Of a DNA stretch of 64,000 nt, positions 25,191 through 34,870 are shown one piece after another; the stretch's first letter is position 1, and the number at the start of each line of letters is the position of its first letter. Under the pieces are notes generated by a model. That model was given only the letters and a program-made list of their open reading frames with translations. It searched no databases and was not told the origin of the DNA. This DNA comes from an uncultured Verrucomicrobiota bacterium. GTDB lineage: Bacteria; Verrucomicrobiota; Kiritimatiellia; CAIQIC01; Lenti-01. The position numbers were made by a program, and so were the translations under genes. The stretch lies in the NCBI GenBank assembly GCA_937860055.1, contig CALMBO010000027.1, forward strand, positions 310,001 through 374,000. Direction: 5' to 3'.

Positions 25191-28100
25191 ATGAATATTC
25201 CTCGTATGCGATTCCCGATCCGGCGGCCCTTCCCCTGCGCCTGTTTCGTTTTGGTTTTGGCGCTTTCCCTGCCGGCGATGGACGCCTGCGGAGCCAATCT
25301 CCTGGAAGAGGACTTCTCCACGCTGACGGACACCACCGTCCCCGGCGGCTGGACCAGCAGCAAGGCCTCCGATCTGGACTATGCGAGCGAACCCTATGTG
25401 GGAACCACCGCGCCCGCGTTCAAATGGGCCGCCACCGGGCAATGGCTGACCACCCCCGCCTTCTCCACGGGCGCGGCCAGCCTCCAGTTCTGGGCCTACG
25501 GCAATGCAGGATCCGGCAGCACCCTCGCGGTTTCCGGCCTCGTCAGCGGCGTCTGGACGCTGGTCGACACCGTGACCATCGCCCAGAACGACGGCACCTA
25601 CAGCGTGACGCTGAATCCCCAGACGACCCAGCTCAAGTTCACCTTCACGAAGGTCGTCAATTGCGCCATGGACGACATCGTGGTCCAGGGCGCCGGCGAA
25701 GATCCCAACCTTTCCGCCCCCTCCGCCATCGCCTTCGGCGCCCTCGCTCCCGGCGCCGCCGCCACCCAGACGTTCGCCCTCGCCAATTCCGGCGCCTCGA
25801 ACACACTGCACCTGACGGCGCTATCCCCCGCCAGCGGCGACACCGGCAAGTTCGCCGCCGGTTCGATCCCCGCCTCGCTCGCGCCCGGCGCGACGGCGGC
25901 CGTCTCCGTCGTCTACACCCCCGGCGCCGTCACCGGGGTTTCCCATTCCGCCACGTTCCACCTGCTGACGGACGACCCCACGACGCCCACCCATCCGATC
26001 ACCTTCTCCGGCTCGACCATCGGCGCAACGCTCACGGTTTCCAACATCCAATACAGCGCGACCGGCCCCTCGCCGCAGGCGGGCAACCGCGTCGCCATCT
26101 CCGGCATCGCCACCTACGCCGATCCCTACGGCTACGCGATCTCCGACGCCGCCGGCGGCCCCTGGAGCGGCGTCTATGTGGGCGATCCCTACCACCGCCC
26201 CGATCCCGGCGACCAGGTCTATTTCGAAGCCCTCGTGCAGGAATCCGGCGCCTTCACCCTCCTGACCAACGTCACGGACTACGGAGTCGCCGCCACCGGC
26301 CAGTCCGTCCCCCTCGCGACCATCCGCGGCAACCAGCTCACGAACGAGGCCTATGAAGGCGTCCTCGTCCGCATCACCAACATCACCGTGCGCAACACGA
26401 ACTGGAACAACGGCCGCGTCTACTGGCAGGCGGGCGATTCCACCGCCAACTTCCTCGTCGGCACCCGCGTCCCCTACCGCTACATCTGGGCCAGCAACGC
26501 CACGCTCACCGCCATCCAGGGCCTTGTCTTCACCAACTTCGTCCAGCCCCGCTTCGACGCCGATTTCGTCGGCCGCCCCGTCTTCGAATACGCCCTGCGC
26601 GGCCTCGTCATGACCCCCGACGGCCCCCGCACCAACTGGACCGTCCATGTGCGCGACGATGTCATCGTCGCCGTCACCAACGCGGCCATCGCCGGCGTGA
26701 CGAACATCGACACCGGCGGGATCCTTTTCCCCGGCCTGATCGACGTCCACAACCATCCCGCCTACAATTCCTTCCCCACCCTCATGTTCAACAACTTCCC
26801 CTACGGGCACCGCGACGAATGGGGCGAGTCCGACACCGAATACGACGCCTGGAAAACCGTGCGCACCACCCTGCGCGGCACCGCCGCGGTCAGCGACACC
26901 ACGACCGACACCATCACCAAGTACGGCGAATGCCTCGAGCTGATGGCCGGCTGCATCGCCATCCAGGGCCAGAGCAACTCGGACGCGGAACATTCCCATC
27001 CCGACGTGATCCTCTTCAACATCGAGCAATTCCCCTCGCGGACCTGGGCCGACATCTTCCCGTGGACCAGCACCGTCAGCGAACGGACCAACCTCCTGGC
27101 CAAAATCGAAGGCGGCGCCGTCAACGCCACGATGATCCACCTGTGCGAAGGCACCGACACCGTCGCGCGCGCGCAGTTCGCCACCTGGCGCGACTGGGGC
27201 ATGCTCAACGAAACCGTCGCCATCATCCACGGCGCGGCGCTGAACGCCAGCGACTTCGCCGAAATGGGCGCCGCGGGGGCCAAGCTGATCTGGTCGCCCA
27301 TGTCCAACATGAAGCTCTACGCCGGCACCGCCAATGTCAAGGCCGCCAAGGACGCCGGCGTGGTCGTCGGGCTCTCCCCCGACTGGACGCCCAGCGGCTG
27401 CTTCAACATGCTCGAGGAACTCGGCTACGCCTGGGAACTGAACACGACGATGTTCTCCAACGCCTTCACCGCGCGCGAAATGTGCGACATGGTCACGATC
27501 AACAACGCCAAGTGCGCCGGGCTCGATGGCCACTACGGCAGGATCGCCGCCGGCTACAACGCCGGTCTCGCCGTCATCGAAGGCGACACCGCCGATCCCT
27601 ACATGGCCCTGATCAACGCCCGGCCGCCCAACGTCCTCCTCACCATCGTGGACGGCACCCCGCGCTACGGCGAGCCCTCCCTCATGGCCGCCCTCGGCGT
27701 GACGGGCGAAAGCGTAGATGTCCGCGGGCGCGCCAAGAAGATGAACATTGCCGTCGTCCACCCCTTCCTCGAATACAGCCAGCGCACCTTCGCCACGATG
27801 CGCTCGAACCTCCAGACCGGACACGCCGCGCTTTCGCCCACCGGCGAGCTCGACCGCGACGAGCTCCAGTTCCTCGACCTTTCCCTTTTGGAAACCGATG
27901 GCGACAACGTCGCGCCGTTCCGCGCCGACAGCCCCCTGTCCTCCGCCCCCTCCACCACCGTCACCAACGACGTCGGCGGCAGCCTCTCCCTCGCCTTCCG
28001 CTACCAGGATTTCTGGGACAACCACACGTTCATCACGAGCCTGACCCACACCATCTCCATCGCCCCCGCGCGCTACTCGAACCTGATTGTCCAGACCATC

Positions 28101-28664
28101 GCGACCAACCGCGCCAACACCCCCGCCAACCAGACCGTCAACTTCACCGTCGGCTTCCAGGACATGCACACCAACTATGTGTTCGTCTTCGAAACCCGCG
28201 ACACCCGGGGCAATGTCCGCACCACCGTCTCGACCAACGTCTTCAAGGTCAAACCCTACGCCGGCGGCGACAGCGACCGCGACGGCATGCCCAACGAGTG
28301 GGAAATCCAGTATTTCGGCACCTTCACCAGCGCCGTCGCCGCCGCCAACGCCGATGGCGACCTTCTGGGCAACCTGCAGGAATACGTCGCCCTCACGATC
28401 CCCAACAGCGCCGCCTCCTGCCTCTCCAACTTCATCGAAACCGCCGACGCCTCCCTCGCGGGCACCTTGCAGCTCCCCTCGCCCATCCCCACCTCCACCC
28501 AGCGGGTCTATGATGTCTGGCGCAGCACCAACCTGATGGGCACCGCCACCTGGACCCCCCTGGGCCTGAACGTGCGCGGCGCGGCCGACGGCTCCGCCGT
28601 CCTCCTGCGCGTCACCAACACGCTCCCCGCCGCCTCCTATCGCACCGGCGTCAAGCTGCCCTGA
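25191..28664 (+). CDS. Secreted multidomain amidohydrolase
   Basis: 1157-residue secreted protein. A signal peptide spans about residues 1-35 (with CACF in its core, a possible lipobox). Residues ~40-175 form a carbohydrate-binding/jelly-roll-like domain, ~175-285 an Ig-like choice-of-anchor segment, ~285-460 an OB-like extracellular domain, and ~465-870 an amidohydrolase: DVHNHP (His520, His522), IIHGAAL, and LSPDWTP with the catalytic Asp. The C-terminus has DSDRDGMPNEWEIQYFG, a calcium-type segment like those of the genes at 14263 and 38376, then a final beta domain. Substrate unknown; cytosine deaminase/imidazolonepropionase-like sequence pattern. Stand-alone gene. Confidence 0.8.
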   Translation: MNIPRMRFPIRRPFPCACFVLVLALSLPAMDACGANLLEEDFSTLTDTTVPGGWTSSKASDLDYASEPYVGTTAPAFKWAATGQWLTTPAFSTGAASLQFWAYGNAGSGSTLAVSGLVSGVWTLVDTVTIAQNDGTYSVTLNPQTTQLKFTFTKVVNCAMDDIVVQGAGEDPNLSAPSAIAFGALAPGAAATQTFALANSGASNTLHLTALSPASGDTGKFAAGSIPASLAPGATAAVSVVYTPGAVTGVSHSATFHLLTDDPTTPTHPITFSGSTIGATLTVSNIQYSATGPSPQAGNRVAISGIATYADPYGYAISDAAGGPWSGVYVGDPYHRPDPGDQVYFEALVQESGAFTLLTNVTDYGVAATGQSVPLATIRGNQLTNEAYEGVLVRITNITVRNTNWNNGRVYWQAGDSTANFLVGTRVPYRYIWASNATLTAIQGLVFTNFVQPRFDADFVGRPVFEYALRGLVMTPDGPRTNWTVHVRDDVIVAVTNAAIAGVTNIDTGGILFPGLIDVHNHPAYNSFPTLMFNNFPYGHRDEWGESDTEYDAWKTVRTTLRGTAAVSDTTTDTITKYGECLELMAGCIAIQGQSNSDAEHSHPDVILFNIEQFPSRTWADIFPWTSTVSERTNLLAKIEGGAVNATMIHLCEGTDTVARAQFATWRDWGMLNETVAIIHGAALNASDFAEMGAAGAKLIWSPMSNMKLYAGTANVKAAKDAGVVVGLSPDWTPSGCFNMLEELGYAWELNTTMFSNAFTAREMCDMVTINNAKCAGLDGHYGRIAAGYNAGLAVIEGDTADPYMALINARPPNVLLTIVDGTPRYGEPSLMAALGVTGESVDVRGRAKKMNIAVVHPFLEYSQRTFATMRSNLQTGHAALSPTGELDRDELQFLDLSLLETDGDNVAPFRADSPLSSAPSTTVTNDVGGSLSLAFRYQDFWDNHTFITSLTHTISIAPARYSNLIVQTIATNRANTPANQTVNFTVGFQDMHTNYVFVFETRDTRGNVRTTVSTNVFKVKPYAGGDSDRDGMPNEWEIQYFGTFTSAVAAANADGDLLGNLQEYVALTIPNSAASCLSNFIETADASLAGTLQLPSPIPTSTQRVYDVWRSTNLMGTATWTPLGLNVRGAADGSAVLLRVTNTLPAASYRTGVKLP

Positions 28665-28758
28665 CCCCCCAAAAGCCGCTCCGCGGCCCCCGATGCGGGA
28701 AGGCACCGCATGAGCCTCCCGCACCGATGGAAGGCCCCGCGCCGGAGGGAGGAGCAGG

Positions 28759-29343
28759 TCAATACTTGCGGATGACGGCGCGGACGATGCCGCCGATCTC
28801 GAGGGAATGCTTCGGCCGGATGAACTTGTATTTGGGGTTCGCGGGTTCGAGGCGCACGCCGGCGGCGTCGCGGACGTAGTACTTCAGCGTCCACTCGTCG
28901 TCCACGCGGGCCACGACGATGTCGTTCTGCCCCGGACGCGGCCCCTTCTCCACAAGCACGATGTCGCCGGGCAGGATGCCCGCGTCGATCATGGAATCGC
29001 CGCGGACGGTCAGCATGAACGTGTTGTCGGGATTCTTGACCAGGTACTCGTCGAGGGTGATGGCGTCGGCTTCCTGCTGCTCCTCCTGCGTGGGGAATCC
29101 GGCGGCGATGGAGCCGAGGATGCGCACGGTGCCGGTGATCCGCGGCAGGAGCGCGATGCGCCCGTTGGTGTCCTTCGAGACATAGCCGGCTTCCTCGAGC
29201 TTGGCGAGAAGGCCGAAGACGGCGTTCTTGGACTTGTAGCCGAAGAGATCGAGCATTTCGGCGTAGGTGGGCGGACGGCGTTCCTGGCGCCAGAAATGGC
29301 GGAGCAGGCGGATCTTTTCGGCGAGCTGGATATCTCTGGGCAT
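28759..29343 (-). CDS. lexA: LexA repressor
   Basis: 194-residue LexA. N-terminal winged-helix DNA-binding domain (residues ~1-65, PTYAEMLDLFGYKSKNAV recognition region), Ala81-Gly82 self-cleavage site (IAAGFP), catalytic Ser117 in RGDSMIDAG and Lys154 in EWTLKYY. All catalytic parts are intact, so it should be a functional SOS regulator. A strong AAAGGAGG precedes the ATG. Its own promoter contains a GAAC-N4-GTTC operator (29375-29390), implying autoregulation. Confidence 0.95.
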   Translation of the reverse strand: MPRDIQLAEKIRLLRHFWRQERRPPTYAEMLDLFGYKSKNAVFGLLAKLEEAGYVSKDTNGRIALLPRITGTVRILGSIAAGFPTQEEQQEADAITLDEYLVKNPDNTFMLTVRGDSMIDAGILPGDIVLVEKGPRPGQNDIVVARVDDEWTLKYYVRDAAGVRLEPANPKYKFIRPKHSLEIGGIVRAVIRKY

Positions 29344-29368
29344 GGGGGCCTCCTTTGAACTGTCCGCA

Positions 29369-29397
29369 ATATAACTGAACCGGCGTTCAGGCTGCAA
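29369..29397 (-). promoter_or_regulatory. lexA promoter with embedded LexA operator
   Basis: On the minus strand a -35 TTGCAG (29397-29392) and -10 TTATAT (29374-29369) are 17 bases apart. The spacer contains the perfect palindrome CTGAAC-GCCG-GTTCAG (29375-29390), which matches the GAAC-N4-GTTC type of LexA box known from Gram-positives. Repressor bound here would block polymerase directly. Confidence 0.75.
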
Positions 29398-29497
29398 CTC
29401 CTTTTTCGGGCCGGGCGGATTTTCTTTCCCCGCCGGACGGGAACGGCTACACTGCGCCGCAAGTGGAAAACCGTCCCAACCCCATGGAGGAATGCCT

Positions 29498-31390
29498 GTG
29501 AGAAAATGGAATGTCCTGCTTGTGTCCGCCTTGGTCCTGTGCTGTTCCCTGCTGCCGGCGCTGGCGGCGGATTCGCCCGCCGTCCTGGGCATCCTGGAGA
29601 TCCGGGGGCTGGACAGCCTGGCCTCTTCCGCCTTCGAGCTGAGCAAGGCCGGCGGCAGCCCGATGCCGAAGGAGATGCTCTCGCTGATGCTGTACGGGGC
29701 GCTGGGCTCGATGCCGGGCATGGGCATCCAGGCTGAAGGAACGGTGCGCGCGCTGGCCTTCGACGGCGACGCGGACCAGGGCTCCGTGGCGCTCCTGCTG
29801 CCGGTCGAGAACGAAGGCGCGGACTACCTTGCCAACCTGGGCAAGGCGGAATGGAAGAACGAGGCCGAGACAGCCGACGGCATCCTGCATTTCACCCCCC
29901 CGGAGGGATCCGGCGTGGCCTGGAGCGAAGTCTATTTCCTGAAGCGCGGCGACACGCTGCTCGCGGGCGAAACCGCCGAGGATGTCCGCAAGGCCGATGC
30001 CGCGATGGCCTCCCTGCCCGCCATCCTGCCGGTGGAAGGCGATGTGGCGCTGCAGGTCCGCCCGGCGGCGCTGGTGGACCAGTTCGCCCCGCAGATCGCG
30101 GAAGGCATGGACCAGGCGTTCCGGGCGCCCGGCATGCCGCCCGAGGCGGCGGCGATGGGCCAGCTCTACATGAAGGTCTATCTCGCGGTGGCACGGCAGC
30201 TGGACGAGTTCGCGGTGGGCCTCGGCGTGGCCAACGGCAACCTGAACATCCACACGCGCGTGGCGCCGGTGGCGGGCAGCCTGTTCGACCAGTGGTTCCA
30301 GACCGTGGGATCGCCTTCCGCGGCCGCCGCCGTGGTGGCCCTGCCCGAAGCCCTCTTCGCCGAAACCGCCCACATCGGCGACATGAACGTCCTGGCGCCG
30401 GCCTATTTCCGCTACGTGGACGAACTGATGGCGATCATGCCCGCGCAGCCCGGCGCCGACGCGATGAAGACCTACATGGAAACCGCCAAGTCCTATTGGC
30501 AGCAGATGGGCGGCGATTTCGGCATCGCCCTCCTGCCGCCGACGGAGGAAAGCCCCCTGCGCCTCGCGGAATTCATCTCGCTGAAGGATTCGGCGGCCGC
30601 GCGCACAACGACCCAACAGCTGGTGAAAAACGCGAACGAGATGATCCAGTCCCTGTTCAGCGCCACCAACAATCCGATGATGCCGTTCCAGGTCGAGCTG
30701 GCCTCCGGCGAGCCCCGGGAATACCGCGAAATCGCAGTGGACAAGCTGTCCTACGGCCTCAAGATGGGCGATGAAATGGCGGCAAACTGGCCGAAGGGGA
30801 TCCCGATGAAGTTCGACATCGAGCTGGCCTGGGTGCCCGGCGGCGTGCTCGCCACCATCGGCGACGCGGCCTTGACCGATGCGCTCGTGGACCGCGCGCT
30901 CGATGGCGCCGCCGCGCCGCTCTCCGAACTCCCCGCCTGGAAGGCGGCCTATCCGGCGCCGGAGCCCAAGCTGGCGGACATGACGCATTTCGCGCTGTTC
31001 GACACGATCCGCGCCTATCTGGGGCTGGTCGATTCCCACACCGGCGGCGAACTGGCCGGAAACATCCCGGACGGGCCGGGCAACCTCGAAAGCGCCTCCT
31101 ACATGGCCATGGGCGGCATGATGAGCCGTGTCCGCTTCAGCCTGGCCGACATCGGGGCCATCGGCCTGAAGATCAAGGAAGCCCAGGAAAAAGCCATGGC
31201 CGAAATGATGAAGCAGATGGAGTCGCAGGGCGAAATGCAGTTCTCGGATGACGGCGAGTTCGCGCCTCCGGAAGAAGGCAACGAAGGCTTCGATGCGGAT
31301 GAAGCCGAAGAAGAGGCCGAGGAGGAAGAAGTCGAGGTCCCCTCTGTCGTTGAAGAAACCCCCGCTCCCGCCCCTGCCGCGACGGAATAG
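29498..31390 (+). CDS. Large secreted protein of unknown function with acidic tail
   Basis: 630 residues. Signal peptide at about 1-25 (LLVSALVLCCSLLPALAA). I chose the GTG at 29498 because GGAGG lies seven bases before it, whereas the upstream ATG (29492) is almost on top of that site. The mature part is Ala/Met-rich, mixed alpha/beta, with no motif I recognise; repeated LPVEN/LPVEGD-like segments around residues 105 and 180 suggest duplicated domains. The last ~50 residues are Glu-rich low complexity ending in Pro/Ala. It stands alone between lexA and a terminator. It could be a periplasmic or surface structural protein. Confidence 0.75.
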   Translation: MRKWNVLLVSALVLCCSLLPALAADSPAVLGILEIRGLDSLASSAFELSKAGGSPMPKEMLSLMLYGALGSMPGMGIQAEGTVRALAFDGDADQGSVALLLPVENEGADYLANLGKAEWKNEAETADGILHFTPPEGSGVAWSEVYFLKRGDTLLAGETAEDVRKADAAMASLPAILPVEGDVALQVRPAALVDQFAPQIAEGMDQAFRAPGMPPEAAAMGQLYMKVYLAVARQLDEFAVGLGVANGNLNIHTRVAPVAGSLFDQWFQTVGSPSAAAAVVALPEALFAETAHIGDMNVLAPAYFRYVDELMAIMPAQPGADAMKTYMETAKSYWQQMGGDFGIALLPPTEESPLRLAEFISLKDSAAARTTTQQLVKNANEMIQSLFSATNNPMMPFQVELASGEPREYREIAVDKLSYGLKMGDEMAANWPKGIPMKFDIELAWVPGGVLATIGDAALTDALVDRALDGAAAPLSELPAWKAAYPAPEPKLADMTHFALFDTIRAYLGLVDSHTGGELAGNIPDGPGNLESASYMAMGGMMSRVRFSLADIGAIGLKIKEAQEKAMAEMMKQMESQGEMQFSDDGEFAPPEEGNEGFDADEAEEEAEEEEVEVPSVVEETPAPAPAATE

Positions 31391-31408
31391 ACATCCCCCG
31401 CCCTGTTG

Positions 31409-31437
31409 GAGCGGGCCTTCGGGCCCGCTCTTTTTTT
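31409..31437 (+). terminator. Rho-independent terminator
   Basis: GAGCGGGCC (31409-31417) pairs with GGCCCGCTC (31422-31430) around a TTCG loop and is followed by seven T residues. Confidence 0.95.
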
Positions 31438-31488
31438 GTCCCCAATGGAAATCCCTGCGGCGCCTGCCGTTCCCCGGAGGCGGCGGGA

Positions 31489-32985
31489 TCAGGGTTCCAG
31501 CGGGCCGCCGCTGACGGATTCCAGATGCTGCGCGAGGCGGCGGCAATGGCATTCGGCGCGCAGGAGGATGCGTCCATAGGCGGCCACTTCCTCGCGCGCG
31601 GCGAGGAGATCCTCCTGCCGGACGGCGGGCTCCCGGGCCAGGGCATCGATCTTCGCCTGCATCACGGCCTGCACCTGGCGGTTTTCTTCCGCGAGGCGGG
31701 CGCGTTCGGCGCAGGCGCGCACAAGGTCTTCCCGCAGGCCGGAAACTTCGGCGCGGATTTCCCCGCGGAGCGCCTCCACGCGGGCATCGGCGGCCTCGAG
31801 CCGGGCGCGGGCCAGGCGGATGCCCCGCCCATCCCATCCGAAGATCGGCAGATGGATGGCGAGCCGCAGCTGCCATTCGGTGGCGTCCTGGCCGGTCTGG
31901 TCGAAACCCGTCGTGTAGTCCTCGTAGGAGTCGATGCGGGTCGTCTCGTCCTCATAGGCGGCTTCGACATAGTCGAACCACGGCAGGAGCTGCGCCTTGG
32001 CCGCCCCGAGTTCGGCGGCGGCGGCGGATTTTCCATGCTCCGCCCGCGCGAGATCGGGGCGGCGCGAAAAAGCCAGGTCCACCAGATCGTCCACCTCCGC
32101 AAGACGGGCGGAGGGCGGATCGACGTCTAGCGGCGGACGCAGCTTCACCTGCCCGGCGGGAATGTCGGCCAGCACCGCGATCTGGCGGACCAGGCTCCGG
32201 TATTCGGCGATTTTCTCGCGGATGTCGGAGCGGATCGACGAAAACCGCGTCACGGATTGGATCAGCTCCAGCGCGTCGGCCATGCCGGTGGCGGCCTGCC
32301 GGCTGCGGAGGTCGCGGATTTCCTTCCGGATGCGCGCCATGCGCCCCAGCAGGTCGATCTCCGCCCGGAGGGTCGCGGCCTCGAGGCAGAGGGACCGGAC
32401 CTCGCAATAGACGGCGTAGGATTCCTCCTGCGCCTCCGACTCCTTCGCCCGGGCCGCGGCGGAACCGCGCTTGCGGATCCAGCGGTTCACGAAAGGATTG
32501 GCGATGAAGACGCGCAGGCCGATTTCATCGCCGTCCCACGATCGGGTCTCCCATTCGCGCGGGAGCATCTTCGGTTCGGGCAAGGCGGCCGGGTACAAGG
32601 GGTCGGTGCGGGTGGCAAGGCGGCCCGGGGTCTCCTCGTCCATGTCGCCCGATCGGGTGCCGAGGCGGAGCTGGGGATCCTTCCATGCGGTGTCGACGGC
32701 GGCCTGATAGCGCTCGGCGACGGCTTCCAGCCAGAGCGCCCGGGCCTCGCCGCTGCGCGCCGCCGCGCGGCGGGCCAGGACATCCCAGTCGTAGCCCTCC
32801 GCCGGCGGAGGGGGGAAGGCTTCTTCCGCAACCGAGGCGTCCGGCCGGGATTCCTCAAAGGGCAAGGCGATGGGTTCCGGCGGCAAGGGAGCGGCGCAGC
32901 CGGCCAGTGCCCAGGCCAGGCCGCAACCGGCGGCCAAGCAGGCCGGGAGGCGTCTTGCGGGAGAAGGAATGGGCTGCGCGTCCAT
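31489..32985 (-). CDS. TolC/OEP-family outer-membrane efflux lipoprotein
   Basis: 498-residue outer-membrane factor. The start ATG at 32985 lies 11 bases after the adaptor stop and yields a signal peptide ending in the lipobox LAGC (residue ~30), so it should be lipid-anchored like OprM. The body has two long alpha-helical hairpin regions rich in Ala/Arg/Glu (about 170-300 and 310-480), as in TolC-type proteins, with PLDVDPPSARLAEVDDLVDLA being a typical OEP motif region. Last gene of the VTC-DUF4956-HlyD-OEP operon, so it probably forms the outer conduit. Confidence 0.82.
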   Translation of the reverse strand: MDAQPIPSPARRLPACLAAGCGLAWALAGCAAPLPPEPIALPFEESRPDASVAEEAFPPPPAEGYDWDVLARRAAARSGEARALWLEAVAERYQAAVDTAWKDPQLRLGTRSGDMDEETPGRLATRTDPLYPAALPEPKMLPREWETRSWDGDEIGLRVFIANPFVNRWIRKRGSAAARAKESEAQEESYAVYCEVRSLCLEAATLRAEIDLLGRMARIRKEIRDLRSRQAATGMADALELIQSVTRFSSIRSDIREKIAEYRSLVRQIAVLADIPAGQVKLRPPLDVDPPSARLAEVDDLVDLAFSRRPDLARAEHGKSAAAAELGAAKAQLLPWFDYVEAAYEDETTRIDSYEDYTTGFDQTGQDATEWQLRLAIHLPIFGWDGRGIRLARARLEAADARVEALRGEIRAEVSGLREDLVRACAERARLAEENRQVQAVMQAKIDALAREPAVRQEDLLAAREEVAAYGRILLRAECHCRRLAQHLESVSGGPLEP

Positions 32986-32996
32986 GGGGTTTCCGG

Positions 32997-34157
32997 TCAG
33001 GTGGAAGGCTTGCGCCACGGCCAGGGGAAGGTCCAGCGCGGACGCTGAAGGACCACGGTTTCGCCCGGCAGCCAGACGACGGCTTCGTCGAGGATTTCCA
33101 TGCGCACGCGCCGGCCGCGCAGGGGGAACTGCGGCGTGGGATTGAAGGGATCGAGCAGGTCCATGACTTCGGGATCGATGGAGACGACGCGAACCGGCGC
33201 GACGCGCTTGTCGGGATCGGCGGCGCGGCAGGCGTCGAGCCGGTCGCCGGCGGCGACCTCGAGGAGCTGGCCCTGGGTCAGCATGCCGCTGATGGTGCGC
33301 GCCCGCTCGGCGGAAACGCGGACGATGGCCTCCCCGCCCACGACAACATCGCCGGCGCGGTACTGGATGCGGGAAACGACGCCGGCCTTGGTGGCGCGCA
33401 GGACCATCGGTTCCCGGTTGGACGACTGGCGCAGGGACTCCACGGCGGCACGAAGGGATTCCGCGGCGGGATCGGAGGCGCCGCCCGCGGCGGACGAGGA
33501 AGCCAGCAGGTCCTGCACCTCGCGGAGATCCTCCCGGGCCTGGGCGTGGCGGGACTGGAGGGCCTCGATCAGCGGCGCATAGCCGCCGACGGTTTTCTCC
33601 AGCGCGAGGGCCTTGGGGCGAAGCGAGGAGAGCTCGATTTCGCTGACCAGGCGCTTTTCGATAAGCGGGCGGAGGCGGTCCATTTCCGCCTTCAGGCCGG
33701 CCAGTTCGGCCTCGTCGCGGGCGCGGTTCATGCGTTCGGCCTCGAGGGCGACGGCGGCTTCCTGCACGATCTGGCGGCAGCGGCGTTCGGATTCGAGGAG
33801 CGTCTGGCGGTGGCGCAGGGCGTTCTGCTCGTATTCCAGCAGGCGGGATTCCTGCACGGCCATGTCCAGGGTCTGCGCGGTGGAATCCAGGCGCACGAGG
33901 ACGTCGCCGGGCTGCACGCGCTGGCCGGGCTGGACCTCGATGGACACGATCCGGGCGGTGTCGACGGAGCCGACGGATTCCGAATCCGCCTCGACGAGGC
34001 CGAAGAAGCGCTCCGAGCCTCCGCCGCGCGAAAGGAGCCAGAGGAACACCGGGATCAGCGCGACGACGGCGAGCAGGAACCAGAAGCCGGCCAGCCGGCG
34101 GAGCGTAACCCGCAGGGGCATCCGCATCTTCCCGCGCTTGAAGTCCTTCGTCATCAT
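32997..34157 (-). CDS. HlyD-type membrane fusion (adaptor) protein
   Basis: 386 residues. One N-terminal membrane helix (about 22-45), then a biotinyl-lipoyl-like half (VSIEVQPGQRVQPGDVLVRLDS), a long alpha-helical hairpin (about 95-245) and the second lipoyl half (VLRATKAGVVSRIQYRAGDVV), ending in beta-barrel and membrane-proximal regions. This is the domain order of periplasmic adaptor proteins that join an inner-membrane component to a TolC-type channel. The gap to the DUF4956 gene is 10 bases. No ABC or RND pump is adjacent, so the inner-membrane partner is most likely the DUF4956/VTC pair. Confidence 0.85.
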   Translation of the reverse strand: MMTKDFKRGKMRMPLRVTLRRLAGFWFLLAVVALIPVFLWLLSRGGGSERFFGLVEADSESVGSVDTARIVSIEVQPGQRVQPGDVLVRLDSTAQTLDMAVQESRLLEYEQNALRHRQTLLESERRCRQIVQEAAVALEAERMNRARDEAELAGLKAEMDRLRPLIEKRLVSEIELSSLRPKALALEKTVGGYAPLIEALQSRHAQAREDLREVQDLLASSSAAGGASDPAAESLRAAVESLRQSSNREPMVLRATKAGVVSRIQYRAGDVVVGGEAIVRVSAERARTISGMLTQGQLLEVAAGDRLDACRAADPDKRVAPVRVVSIDPEVMDLLDPFNPTPQFPLRGRRVRMEILDEAVVWLPGETVVLQRPRWTFPWPWRKPST

Positions 34158-34167
34158 GGCGGCGTCC

Positions 34168-34857
34168 TCACAGTTCCACGGTGGTGCGCTGCATCAGGAG
34201 AACCACGTCCCGGAAACGCCCGTCCTGCCGGAACGCCTCCACCATGTCCTTCTGGTAGGCCGGATCCAGCAGGCGGACCTGGTACGAAAACTCCAGCAGG
34301 TTCCCCTGCTCCGCGTCGCGCATGCCCAGGAGATAGAACGAGGCGCAATAGCGGACCAGCAGCTCCTGGACGGACTGCTCGGCGGAGGAATCGCTGGCGG
34401 GCATGGCGAAGCGCAGGAGCCCTTCGTATTCGCGGCGCGAGGCGAAGGGCGTCCAGTGCAGGAGGAGCGCGACGACGTTGATGACGAGCGTTCCGATGGC
34501 CGCGATGAGGGGCATGCCGGCGCCGCAGGCGATGCCGACGCCGAGGCAGGCGAACAGGAACATGGCGTCGCGCGGATCGCGCACGGGGGTGCGGAACCGG
34601 ATGATGGCCAGGGTGCCGAGAATGCCGACGCCCCGCGCGAGGTTGTTGCCGATGGCCATGATGAGCATGCACGTGACCATGCTGCCGAGAACCATGGTGT
34701 GGATGTAGGAGCGGGAATAGGTGAAGCCGCGGAAGGTGTGCTGGTAGACGATGGCGAAGACCATCGAAAGCAGGAAGCTCAGCACGAGGCTGCCGACGGC
34801 CATGGCCGGCGTCAGGGCCGCCTGCGGTTCGAAAAACATCGAAAGATAGTCGATCAT
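34168..34857 (-). CDS. DUF4956 membrane protein
   Basis: 229 residues with about four membrane helices in the first 150 residues (near 18-38, 52-72, 100-118 and 120-138) and a soluble C-terminal ~80-residue domain. The loop GILGTLAIIRFRTPVRDPRD between helices is the conserved DUF4956 signature. In other bacteria this family commonly sits next to VTC-domain polyphosphate polymerases, as here (13-base gap). A role as membrane anchor or polyphosphate translocation channel is inference. Confidence 0.88.
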   Translation of the reverse strand: MIDYLSMFFEPQAALTPAMAVGSLVLSFLLSMVFAIVYQHTFRGFTYSRSYIHTMVLGSMVTCMLIMAIGNNLARGVGILGTLAIIRFRTPVRDPRDAMFLFACLGVGIACGAGMPLIAAIGTLVINVVALLLHWTPFASRREYEGLLRFAMPASDSSAEQSVQELLVRYCASFYLLGMRDAEQGNLLEFSYQVRLLDPAYQKDMVEAFRQDGRFRDVVLLMQRTTVEL

Positions 34858-34870
34858 GCCTCGGTTCCCT

